From assembly GCA_036961445.1 (NCBI GenBank), contig JBALVO010000136.1, forward strand, positions 1 through 10,372: a DNA stretch of 10,372 nucleotides, given 5' to 3'. Each line of letters starts with the position of its first letter. Position 1 is the stretch's first letter. A program made the position numbers and the translations under genes. The stretch comes from JBALVO01 sp036961445 (lineage in GTDB: Bacteria; Pseudomonadota; Gammaproteobacteria; Pseudomonadales; Halieaceae). Positions 1-6,712 of the stretch are shown here, piece after piece. The notes under the pieces were generated by a model. It saw only the letters and a program-made list of their open reading frames with translations. It did no database searches and was not told the origin of the DNA.

Positions 1-1134
1 TCCATACTCTCCTTTGAGCACGCCTGCCGTTTCCTTGGTAATGGACTTGTAACGCTCCCCGGTAAGCACATTAATGACTGACTGGGTACCCACAATTTGT
101 GATGTGGGTGTCACCAAAGGAATAAAACCCAGATCTTCGCGTACCCGCGGAATCTCCGCCAGCACCGCTTCCATTTTGTCAGCCGCACCCTGCTCTATAA
201 GTTGGCTCTCCATATTGGTGAGCATGCCACCTGGCACCTGCGCCACCAGTATGCGGGCGTCCACGCCGCGCAAGGAGCCTTCAAATTTCGCATATTTTTT
301 CCGCACTTCACGAAAATACGAGGCGATGCCTTCCAGTTTGTTTATGTCCAGCCCGGTATCGCGACCGGTGCCCTGTAACATCGCCACTACCGACTCGGTT
401 GGCGAGTGTCCGTAAGTCATGGACATAGAGGAAATAGAGGTGTCTACATTATCGATACCCGCCTCAACACATTTCAAAATAGTGGCCGTGGACAGGCCGG
501 TCGTAGCGTGACACTGCATATGAATCGGGATTTCACAGGCTGCTTTGAGCCGCGTAACCAGTTCAAATCCAACATAAGGATGCAACAGGCCGGCCATATC
601 CTTGATTGCGATGGAATCAGCGCCCATATCCTCGATACGTTTACCCTGCTCGACCCAGGTTTCGATATCGTGTACCGGACTGAGTGTGTAGGAAATGGTG
701 CCCTGGGCGTGTTTACCCAGGCGCTTCACTGCCTTGAGCGCAACTTCCAGGTTACGCATATCGTTCATAGCATCGAATACCCGAAATACATCGATACCGT
801 TGTGTGCTGCGCGTTCAACAAATTTTTCCACCACGTCATCAGCGTAATGCCGGTAGCCCAGAATATTTTGCCCGCGGAACAGCATCTGTTGTGGCGTCTT
901 GGGCATAACCTTTTTCAATTCACGGATACGCTCCCAGGGATCTTCACCCAGATAACGAATACAGGCATCAAAAGTTGCACCACCCCAGGACTCCAGAGAC
1001 CAAAAGCCCACCTCATCGAGTTGCGCTGCAATGGGCAACATATCGTCCAGGCGCAGTCGTGTAGCGAACAATGATTGGTGGGCATCGCGCAAAACGACAT
1101 CCGTAATGCCCAATGGGCGTGTTGACTCATCCAT
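1..1134 (-). CDS. oadA: Oxaloacetate decarboxylase alpha subunit, N-terminal 378 codons (3' end outside window)
   Basis: This is the carboxyltransferase subunit of the Na+-translocating oxaloacetate decarboxylase. It removes CO2 from oxaloacetate and passes it to the biotin of its own C-terminal domain. The visible part is the TIM-barrel (HMGL/pyruvate-carboxylase-like) domain and the start of the conserved carboxylase domain. Landmarks are LRDAHQSLFATR at residues 15-26 with metal ligand D17, IKDMAGLL at 177-184 with the carbamylatable lysine K178, and CHATTGLSTAT at 208-218 with H209. SMSMTYGHSPTE lies at 236-247, and the visible reading ends in KGEYG. The ATG at 1134 is preceded by AGAGG and opens directly into the family N-terminus. 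An overlapping ATG at 1130 is in the wrong frame. The biotinyl domain is off the left edge, and oadB presumably follows. oadG lies 44 bp upstream. One oddity is that residue 207, normally a metal-binding histidine, is glutamine. A PycB-like pyruvate carboxylase B subunit is an alternative name, but the adjacent oadG favours OadA. Confidence 0.95.
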   Translation of the reverse strand, partial: MDESTRPLGITDVVLRDAHQSLFATRLRLDDMLPIAAQLDEVGFWSLESWGGATFDACIRYLGEDPWERIRELKKVMPKTPQQMLFRGQNILGYRHYADDVVEKFVERAAHNGIDVFRVFDAMNDMRNLEVALKAVKRLGKHAQGTISYTLSPVHDIETWVEQGKRIEDMGADSIAIKDMAGLLHPYVGFELVTRLKAACEIPIHMQCHATTGLSTATILKCVEAGIDNVDTSISSMSMTYGHSPTESVVAMLQGTGRDTGLDINKLEGIASYFREVRKKYAKFEGSLRGVDARILVAQVPGGMLTNMESQLIEQGAADKMEAVLAEIPRVREDLGFIPLVTPTSQIVGTQSVINVLTGERYKSITKETAGVLKGEYG

Positions 1135-1178
1135 GGATGCTGGACCTCTTATACTGTTTGTATGTCGCCTTTGATGGG

Positions 1179-1433
1179 CTATTTTCTGGTGCGGCGAAAC
1201 TGGTGAACCGCTGCGCTGATAACCGCCACCAGGTTAGGGTCCTCTGCGGGGTGAGTAGCTGTCCGCAAATTCATTAAAGCGTCGGAGACGGAAGGCTCCT
1301 GCTGCGGAAAGTAACGCGCGATCGTGCGGGACATTACCGTGGTCATCACGACCAACATGGCCAGAAACACTACCACGGTTCCCATGCCATAAATCATGAG
1401 TTCTACGCCCTGTGCAAGTATATTTCCGCCCAT
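1179..1433 (-). CDS. oadG: Oxaloacetate decarboxylase gamma subunit (sodium pump)
   Basis: This 84-residue membrane subunit of the oxaloacetate decarboxylase Na+ pump holds the alpha subunit to the integral-membrane beta subunit in the inner membrane. The N-terminus (residues 1-11) is short and ends in QGVELM. A single hydrophobic span runs from about 13 to 34 (YGMGTVVVFLAMLVVMTTVM), and the LxxGMGTVFVFL-like signature is diagnostic for the family. A polar linker follows. The C-terminal stretch VAVISAAVHQFRR (69-81) is also typical, while the extreme C-terminus is basic. The length is normal for OadG. Purine-rich AAGGGAAGTGAAGG precedes the ATG at 1433. The gene is first in the oadGA(B) order with oadA 44 bp downstream, so co-transcription is likely. 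The family has low sequence identity, so the call rests on size, the hydrophobic signature and position. Confidence 0.9.
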   Translation of the reverse strand: MGGNILAQGVELMIYGMGTVVVFLAMLVVMTTVMSRTIARYFPQQEPSVSDALMNLRTATHPAEDPNLVAVISAAVHQFRRTRK

Positions 1434-1580
1434 GAACCTTCACTTCCCTTAAATTGCCATGAAAAATGACTGCGAACACCAGCACCCATCATAAATCAGT
1501 ATAGGCCTGCTGCGCCATGCCGGATGCATGTATAGCGATACCTGCAAAAAAGTAGAACCGGACTGTACATGGATCTCTCT
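1434..1580 (-). promoter_or_regulatory. Leader of the oad genes with weak promoter candidate
   Basis: These 147 bp separate the AraC-family gene from oadG on the same strand and hold no convincing gene. Reading toward oadG, a TATACT hexamer (plus-strand 1498-1503) could be a -10 box about 65 nt upstream of the oadG start. No good -35 element lies at the right distance, and TATGAT slightly downstream is a second weak candidate. No hairpin plus T-run terminator is visible after the regulator gene, so some readthrough from it is possible. Position suggests the oad promoter is here; the exact hexamer is a guess. Confidence 0.3.
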
Positions 1581-2621
1581 TCAGCCGGCAATACGACTGC
1601 GATATTGCCCCGGCGTCTCCCCCTGCCAACGCTTGAATGCCTTCACAAAGTTGCTCTGGTCGTGGAAGCCCAGTGACAGAGAGACATCCACCATCGTCAT
1701 GCGAGCATCCTGCAGATAGCGCAACGCCAGGTCCAGCCTCACCTGGTCCAGGATCTCCGCGAAACTGGTATCCAGCGCCTTCAATTTACGCTGCAGCTGG
1801 CGCTCGGTGATGTTGAACGAATTTGCCACAGTAGCCAACTGCAGTGTGCCATTGGCTAACTGGTCCAGAACGATTTTACTGCTGCGCGCGACAAGATTAC
1901 TGTCGTCCAGGGCTTCAAGGTCCTGCAAAACCAGCTCTTCGCAAAGCTGCGCCAGAGCGGGATTCCAATACGGATTCTGCCGCATTGCCCCGTCCCAGTC
2001 GATGCTCAACCCATAATGCGGGCAATCAAAGCGAGTGGTTATAGGAAACATGTCGGCTATACGTCTGACGGCAGCGGCGCCCGGGTGTGGGCAATCAAAG
2101 CGCAATTCATTGATGCCATCGACATTGATCATACCCTTACCCAGCAATCCCAGCGGTATCAGCAGTGCTGGATCCATCGCTTCTCTTGGCATAATGTCGC
2201 GGTCTTCGTGGTGGACAATGAAGTCCACCCGCAGCTCGCTGTCTCTGCGACTGAGCTCGACTTCCACAGCGTCACACACAACGTGACTCAGGCGCGAAAA
2301 ACGCTGCATCGCCTCATATAAATTGCGACTTGCCATCATCGCGATGGCCGTACTATCAGCCTGTAATGGCGGCGCATCACCCGCTATTTCCAGGCCAATA
2401 AATGGTCTCCCGGTCAGTTCAGCCGCGTGACGCCACAACGGTGCAGCATCACTGAGCAACAAACGCGCACCCGGCAAAAACACCTGCTCCACATCAATCC
2501 CGGCCCTGGCGAAAACCTCGCGGCTATCAAAACCTGTGCGCTGCAGATAATCCACCAGTGGGCGAAGCCACACAGCCAGCACGGTGGACGGCGAAGGCGA
2601 AACACTAGGGTGGGTCGTCAT
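1581..2621 (-). CDS. AraC-family transcriptional regulator with arabinose-binding-type N-terminal domain
   Basis: This 346-residue DNA-binding regulator resembles the OruR/ArgR/VirS-like group of AraC proteins. The N-terminal two thirds (about 15-215) match the ligand-sensing 'Arabinose_bd' domain: it opens with VWLRPLVDYLQRTGFD, and residues 57-82 lie in the RLLLSDAAPLWRHAAELTG type region. The C-terminal AraC double helix-turn-helix spans about 245-345. The first HTH is at LATVANSFNITERQLQRKL (262-280) and the second around VDVSLSLGFHDQSNFVKAF (311-329), followed by RWQGETPGQYR, the classic family signature. It is transcribed divergently from the 2810-6712 operon, which makes that operon its most likely target; this is inference. 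The Shine-Dalgarno site before the ATG at 2621 is poor (GGGG about 15 nt away). FDCPH occurs at both 175-179 and 198-202. The effector is unknown. Confidence 0.93.
   Translation of the reverse strand: MTTHPSVSPSPSTVLAVWLRPLVDYLQRTGFDSREVFARAGIDVEQVFLPGARLLLSDAAPLWRHAAELTGRPFIGLEIAGDAPPLQADSTAIAMMASRNLYEAMQRFSRLSHVVCDAVEVELSRRDSELRVDFIVHHEDRDIMPREAMDPALLIPLGLLGKGMINVDGINELRFDCPHPGAAAVRRIADMFPITTRFDCPHYGLSIDWDGAMRQNPYWNPALAQLCEELVLQDLEALDDSNLVARSSKIVLDQLANGTLQLATVANSFNITERQLQRKLKALDTSFAEILDQVRLDLALRYLQDARMTMVDVSLSLGFHDQSNFVKAFKRWQGETPGQYRSRIAG
2020..2102. repeat. Pair of 14-bp direct repeats inside the AraC-family gene
   Basis: GGGCAATCAAAGCG occurs at 2020-2033 and again at 2089-2102, 69 bp (23 codons) apart and therefore in the same frame. 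On the coding strand both copies encode FDCPH (residues 198-202 and 175-179) in the linker between the sensor domain and the HTH domain. It could be a local duplication, gene conversion, or a real structural repeat of the domain. Confidence 0.8.
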
Positions 2622-2809
2622 GTAGTCACTATTGCCCCGGATTGTATCGCCAAATATAAGCTGACTGAAGTTGTCGTGATTGCACCAAAGAAAGCCACCG
2701 CAGCACCATATTTTAAAACCTCATCATAGTTCAATAGCTACCAATGAGGGAGCCCCGGGGAAACATGAAGACCTCGACGCATGATCCACACGCACTGGAG
2801 AACACAGAT
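2622..2809. promoter_or_regulatory. Divergent control region between the AraC-family gene and the propeller operon
   Basis: This is the shared upstream region of two divergent transcription units and the expected binding place of the AraC-type protein. ATTGCCCC (2631-2638) and ATTGCACC (2679-2686) form an imperfect direct repeat, with a related ATTGTATC at 2641-2648 one helical turn from the first copy. These are weak operator candidates. No -35/-10 pair with standard spacing stands out on the plus strand, which fits an activator-dependent promoter but does not prove one. In-frame ATGs at 2744 and 2765 precede the chosen start at 2810, so the right part may be coding. Confidence 0.35.
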
Positions 2810-4117
2810 ATGACAAGTCCACAATTTGCTACAGCACCGGGTTACTACCCCAGCCCCTGGCCGGGTGAAGATGGCGGCCCACAACGACTGCAGGCAGTAT
2901 CGAGCTTGCCCGGGCTTAATATCCAGCCCGGGGAATCTCTGGCAATCAAGGCTTCACGACGTCTGTCCACTGGCAACATGGTGGTTCTGCGTGCCCCTGG
3001 GGAGGTTTACCTAATGCACGTGGACACCCTGCGAGACAAGTTGGGGATGCATTGCCGCTCTCATGTAGAAAAACTGGATCCCGAGACACTCAGACCCATC
3101 AAGAAATCCCCGAACCTACCCGGGGGTGCCTGGTGGCCGGGCGGGTTTTGTGTACACCGCAACGGCGATCTGTATGTCACATTCGGCCGCTGGGTACATC
3201 GGTTAAACCCGGATTGTGAACAGGTGGCGTCCTATAAACTACCCATGGATTTACCCTACAATTCGCATGTCATACTGGATAACGGCTTCCTTGTTACCAA
3301 ACCAATCGCCAGTGAGGGACACACCTCTATCGTGGTGTTGGACCCCGACACCATGCAGCCTGCCTGCCCGCACACAACGATGCCCGAGCCCTCGATTTCT
3401 CGCTTGAGTGCTGTTGGCAACCACATCTATGTCACCGGCGTGCGCACCATCTACCGCTACCAGTTCGACGCGCCAAGCAGGACACTGACGCTGGACGATA
3501 GCTGGTCGCTGGACTACGTGGGCACCAGCAGCCAGGAATATGGCTGGGACCCGGTACTGGACGGCGAGAACATCTGGTTTATGGACAACGGCAAACACAG
3601 GATGGGCAAGACATCCTTGTCCATGTTGCACTCCGGGGTGAACCCCACGCCCAACAACATCATCCGTGTTAGCCAACACGATGCTGCAAATTACAGCATC
3701 ACACCGGTCTGCGGCATAGACCACGGCAGCGTGACCAACCCACCACTGTACTGTCCTATACGCAATGTGATTGTGGCATTCGATTCTTCCAATTCGGTAG
3801 TACGCGCCTGGCGTCACGATCCGAAAAACCAGGACTTGAGCGAATTGTGGACTCGCCATAACTTCGGCATGGGCGGACACACCATCTATTACAGCGACAC
3901 TGGTGAGATCGTCACCTCCGATTACCAGAGCCTCAAGACACGCAAGGGCCTGCTCGAGGGCGAGAACAGCGTGGTAGTGGATATCGAAACTGGCAAGGAA
4001 AGAGCCCGCGTTGCCATGGGCAACTATATGCAATCTGCCGTATTCCCCGCACCGGGCTGGGGCCGGGATTTTTACTGGTTGGGACTGGATCGATTGACCC
4101 GTATCGCCGTTGAGTAA
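2810..4117 (+). CDS. Predicted cytoplasmic beta-propeller protein of unknown function
   Basis: This is a 435-residue protein that I do not recognise as a named family. It has no signal peptide or membrane span and consists of repeated beta-rich segments with alternating hydrophobic strands ending in short turns, as in SMP-30/NHL/PQQ-type propellers. Visible blade-like units include FCVHRNGDLYVTFGRWVHRL (113-132), SHVILDNGFLVTK (152-164), IVVLDPDT (174-181), HIYVTGVRTIYRYQF (205-219), ENIWFMDNGKHRMG (253-266), RNVIVAFDSSNSVVRAW (318-334), TGEIVTSDYQ (364-373) and FYWLGLDRLTRIAV (421-434). That suggests six or seven blades. The start at ATG 2810 is preferred because GGAG sits 9 nt upstream at 2797-2800. 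ATGs at 2765 (15 residues longer) and 2744 (22 longer) are possible, the former with GGGGA close by. It is first in the plus-strand operon, with a membrane-protein gene 56 bp downstream. A sensor, lactonase-like or scaffold role are all open. Confidence 0.8.
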   Translation: MTSPQFATAPGYYPSPWPGEDGGPQRLQAVSSLPGLNIQPGESLAIKASRRLSTGNMVVLRAPGEVYLMHVDTLRDKLGMHCRSHVEKLDPETLRPIKKSPNLPGGAWWPGGFCVHRNGDLYVTFGRWVHRLNPDCEQVASYKLPMDLPYNSHVILDNGFLVTKPIASEGHTSIVVLDPDTMQPACPHTTMPEPSISRLSAVGNHIYVTGVRTIYRYQFDAPSRTLTLDDSWSLDYVGTSSQEYGWDPVLDGENIWFMDNGKHRMGKTSLSMLHSGVNPTPNNIIRVSQHDAANYSITPVCGIDHGSVTNPPLYCPIRNVIVAFDSSNSVVRAWRHDPKNQDLSELWTRHNFGMGGHTIYYSDTGEIVTSDYQSLKTRKGLLEGENSVVVDIETGKERARVAMGNYMQSAVFPAPGWGRDFYWLGLDRLTRIAVE

Positions 4118-4173
4118 ACCGCCGGGGCAATATCTATAAATTAATCACAAAGAACAACGCAGGAGCAGTTACG

Positions 4174-4845
4174 ATGAAAAATTACAAATTCGAACTATCT
4201 TTAGCCGCATTTTTTCTTGCCATATTGGTCGCTGCCCTGGCGTTCTGGGGCGATTGGGCCGGCGGCAAAATGACCAGGGAAGACGTTGACCAGTACCTGA
4301 TACAGATCGACAAAAACCTGGAGTGGCCGGAGCCGATGAAATCCTACATGATGCAGTCTCTGCGCGAGTGGGGCTACGCGGATGACGGCAAGGAATTGAT
4401 GATGCTCAACATGATGCGCTATCACGATGAACCGCTGGACTTTCCCGGCAGCATAAAAGATTTCAAGGGAACACCCAAGGAAGCTAATTACAAGTATGAG
4501 TTGGGTACCAAGGATATCCTGCTTCCCCAGGGTGGCTATCCCGTCGCCTGGGGTGAAGTCACCTCGAGTCGCAACGTCGCTCGCGCTGATGGGGGGGCTG
4601 CAAATACGCACTGGAACCGCGTGGGCTTTGCCCGCTACCCCAATCGCCGCGGCTTCTTCCGCCTGATGGCTGATCCGCAGTACGGCAAACAGTCTGCCTA
4701 CAAACTGATGGGGGCCCACACCAACCTGATACCCATGACACCACAGTGGGTGGTGCCCGATCTGCGCCTGATCACCGGCCTGGTGTTATTAATCCTGTTT
4801 TTCACCATAGGCTGGATTCGGGCCGAATTACGCAATCGCCACTAA
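4174..4845 (+). CDS. Bitopic membrane protein with DUF1330-like central domain (paralogue A)
   Basis: This is a 223-residue protein with an N-terminal hydrophobic span (about 9-25, LAAFFLAILVAALAFW) and a C-terminal one (about 196-215, LRLITGLVLLILFFTIGWI). The central hydrophilic domain of about 165 residues probably faces one side of the membrane. Its core resembles the dimeric alpha+beta-barrel DUF1330 fold: a strand ELMMLNMMRY (74-83), a YPVAWGEV strand (122-129), RVGFARYPNRRGFFRLMADP (149-168), then Y170 and a helix containing KLMG. The match is by pattern, not by a search. A Shine-Dalgarno AGGAG at 4161-4165 lies 8 nt before the ATG. The next gene encodes the same architecture, so the two are tandem duplicates. 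Function is unknown: a membrane-anchored small-molecule-binding or monooxygenase-like domain is possible, and a heteromer with paralogue B is plausible. Confidence 0.82.
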   Translation: MKNYKFELSLAAFFLAILVAALAFWGDWAGGKMTREDVDQYLIQIDKNLEWPEPMKSYMMQSLREWGYADDGKELMMLNMMRYHDEPLDFPGSIKDFKGTPKEANYKYELGTKDILLPQGGYPVAWGEVTSSRNVARADGGAANTHWNRVGFARYPNRRGFFRLMADPQYGKQSAYKLMGAHTNLIPMTPQWVVPDLRLITGLVLLILFFTIGWIRAELRNRH

Positions 4846-4862
4846 CAAGCTGTAACGCCTTG

Positions 4863-4868
4863 AAGGAG
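4863..4868 (+). promoter_or_regulatory. Ribosome-binding site that fixes the paralogue B start
   Basis: AAGGAG lies 6 nt before the ATG at 4875. It decides against the longer in-frame reading that begins at 4746 inside paralogue A, because only the 4875 start places a hydrophobic anchor at the N-terminus, as in the upstream paralogue. Confidence 0.85.
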
Positions 4869-4874
4869 CTCACT

Positions 4875-5597
4875 ATGTTTATACTGACAAAAAAACTTAA
4901 TCTGACAGTAGGTGGTATTTTGTTGGCGATCTGGTTGGCCGTCGCCTACTTTTTCTATGCACCCACCACTGCTATGAGCAAGACTGAAATCGACAACTAC
5001 ATGGTTGACGTACAAAGACTATTAGAGAAATCCTTTGTTATGCCCGAGGGCATAGGCATGGATCCGCGTGGCCTGGAAGGTGCAATGAGTGACTTACGTG
5101 CTTTTGCCGAGCGCGATGATGGCTACCCCATTTACATGGTAAACCTGATGAAATGGCGCGCGGGCGAGCTCTCTTTTCCGGTCGGCGCAGAACTGAGCGA
5201 CTCGATCAGTACAGCAGCAGAAGCCGATATCGCCTACAACGAGGGTTTGTTCTGGGATCTGTTGGCTAACAATAGCCACACCGCTTATCTGTCCAGCACA
5301 GAGGCTAACGCTCTCAACTACGGCACGTCACCAGACGCCGATGGCTGGGGAGAAATTGGAATTTTCCGCTACAACAGCCGTCGGGATTTTTTCAACATGA
5401 TCACTTCCGATAGCTATTTGAACATTCTGTACCTGAAAATGGTTTCCATGGGCGCAATTGCCATCACGCCTAGCCAGCCACATGGACTGCTCTTCAACCC
5501 CATGCCCAATATGCCTGTGCTGTTGTTCTTCGGCTTACTCATTGCCTACCTTATATTCCTGGTTTTTTCCCCCCGTCCCAGCGCGTCAAACCGCTAA
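4875..5597 (+). CDS. Bitopic membrane protein with DUF1330-like central domain (paralogue B)
   Basis: This 240-residue protein is built like its upstream neighbour, with an N-terminal anchor at about 10-28 (LTVGGILLAIWLAVAYFFY) and a C-terminal anchor at about 213-231 (MPVLLFFGLLIAYLIFLVF). Shared positions with paralogue A are EIDNYMVDVQRLLEK versus DVDQYLIQIDKNLEW just after TM1, YMVNLMKWRAGELSFP versus MMLNMMRYHDEPLDFP, and GEIGIFRYNSRRDFFNMI versus NRVGFARYPNRRGFFRLM. Both then have a helix ending near MG and an [IL]xPM/TPSQ-type segment. The paired arginines of the YxxRR motif (R169, R170) are kept in both. The central domain is longer and contains SISTAAEADIAYNEGLF (110-126). It starts 29 bp after paralogue A and ends 14 bp before the GST gene, so it is in the same operon. 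No enzymatic function can be assigned. Confidence 0.83.
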   Translation: MFILTKKLNLTVGGILLAIWLAVAYFFYAPTTAMSKTEIDNYMVDVQRLLEKSFVMPEGIGMDPRGLEGAMSDLRAFAERDDGYPIYMVNLMKWRAGELSFPVGAELSDSISTAAEADIAYNEGLFWDLLANNSHTAYLSSTEANALNYGTSPDADGWGEIGIFRYNSRRDFFNMITSDSYLNILYLKMVSMGAIAITPSQPHGLLFNPMPNMPVLLFFGLLIAYLIFLVFSPRPSASNR

Positions 5598-5611
5598 TCT
5601 GGAGAGACAGC

Positions 5612-6712
5612 ATGAACACACCGGCATTAACCGTTTATGGCTCAAAGGTTTCCTACTTCACAGGCAAGCTCGAGGCGTACTTACGCTACAAGGAAATACC
5701 CTACCACTTCCAGGCCATGACGACGGAGTACTTCAACCGCATCGTGCCGGAGAAAACCGGGGCGCAGCAGATGCCGGCAGTGGAGTTCGCCGATGGCCGC
5801 TGGGCGACCGACACAACACCGCTAATAGAATGGTTGGAACGCGAATATGTGCAGTGCAGCGTCATACCCGAAGACCCTCTACAGGCTTATGTCTGTCGCT
5901 TGATTGAGGACTATGCCGATGAATGGCTGTGGCGGCCAGCCATGCACTATCGTTGGAGCCACTATAAGGATCGCCAGCTATTGGCTGCAGTGCTAGTGGA
6001 CGAGTTGTTTCAGGACGTCACGGCACCCGCCTGGTTGAAGCGCTGGAAAATTCGCCGACGGCAGAAATCCAACTTTGTCGACAAGGATGGCGTCAACGCC
6101 GGGACCAGAGCACACGTTGAACAGGGCTATTTGAGGATACTGGCCATACTGGAAAATATTCTCCACAGCCGTCCTTTCCTGTTCGGCGACAAACCCACAC
6201 TGGCTGACTTTGGCCTGTTCGGCCCGATGTTCCGCCACTTCGCCCAGGATCCCACGCCGGCGCAGATCATGCGCGAGACTGCTCCTGCGGTATACGAATG
6301 GGTGGGCAGGATGTGGAACGCGAAAGCCTCAAATTTGTCGGGTAAACTGGTCATGGGGATACCCGTTGACGTACTGCCACTGCTGCAAGAAATCGGCGAC
6401 ACGCACCTGCACAACCTGGCCGCCAATGCGTCAGCGTGGCGTGACGACAAAAAATTCTACAACGTGTCAATTCAGGGAACTGACTATGTGGACATTCCCG
6501 TATCCCGATACAGAAGTTGGTGCCTGGAACGGCTGCAAAAACACTGCAACCAATTACCCCAGGACGCCGCTAAAGCGGCGCGCGAGTTGCTCGATGCACA
6601 CCATTGCTGGCAGCCACTCTGGCAAGTAGCAGATCCGGGCTCACAATATGATCCCGACCAGCAGGCGCCATTTTTCGTGGGCCTACCAGTCTATCGGGTA
6701 GACGGCGCTTAA
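5612..6712 (+). CDS. Glutathione S-transferase family protein with long C-terminal extension
   Basis: This is a 366-residue cytoplasmic protein. Residues 5-80 form a thioredoxin-like GST N-domain: LTVYGSKVSYFTGKLEAYLR opens it, QMPAVEF carries the cis-proline P55, and DTTPLIEWLE (67-76) replaces the usual glutathione-contacting [ED]S..I motif. The all-helical C-domain follows, with FLFGDKPTLADFGLFGPM (189-206) and the N-capping box T196-x-x-D199. There is no obvious catalytic Cys/Ser at the end of strand 1 (S11, Y15 and T17 are nearby), so whether it is catalytic is unclear. The last 110 or so residues exceed a normal GST of 200-240 and have no recognised domain; they include DYVDIPVSRYRSWCLERL (291-308). 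GGAG at 5601-5604 sits 7 nt before the ATG. It is the last intact gene of the operon, and an in-frame SDR remnant follows its TAA directly. Confidence 0.88.
   Translation: MNTPALTVYGSKVSYFTGKLEAYLRYKEIPYHFQAMTTEYFNRIVPEKTGAQQMPAVEFADGRWATDTTPLIEWLEREYVQCSVIPEDPLQAYVCRLIEDYADEWLWRPAMHYRWSHYKDRQLLAAVLVDELFQDVTAPAWLKRWKIRRRQKSNFVDKDGVNAGTRAHVEQGYLRILAILENILHSRPFLFGDKPTLADFGLFGPMFRHFAQDPTPAQIMRETAPAVYEWVGRMWNAKASNLSGKLVMGIPVDVLPLLQEIGDTHLHNLAANASAWRDDKKFYNVSIQGTDYVDIPVSRYRSWCLERLQKHCNQLPQDAAKAARELLDAHHCWQPLWQVADPGSQYDPDQQAPFFVGLPVYRVDGA

Noticed and set aside
406..1074. Plus-strand open frame of 222 codons opposite oadA
   Set aside because: It is a shadow of the conserved OadA reading on the other strand.
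1234..1485. Minus-strand frame overlapping oadG
   Set aside because: It is out of frame with the recognisable OadG membrane segment and has basic, patternless composition.
3251..4033. Minus-strand open frame of 260 codons under the propeller gene
   Set aside because: It is entirely antisense to a gene with a coherent beta-propeller pattern and has no recognisable domain; GC-rich codon bias often opens the opposite frame.
4746..4874. 43-codon N-terminal extension of membrane paralogue B
   Set aside because: It overlaps the end of paralogue A, its sequence is not hydrophobic or conserved-looking, and AAGGAG before the ATG at 4875 defines a better start.
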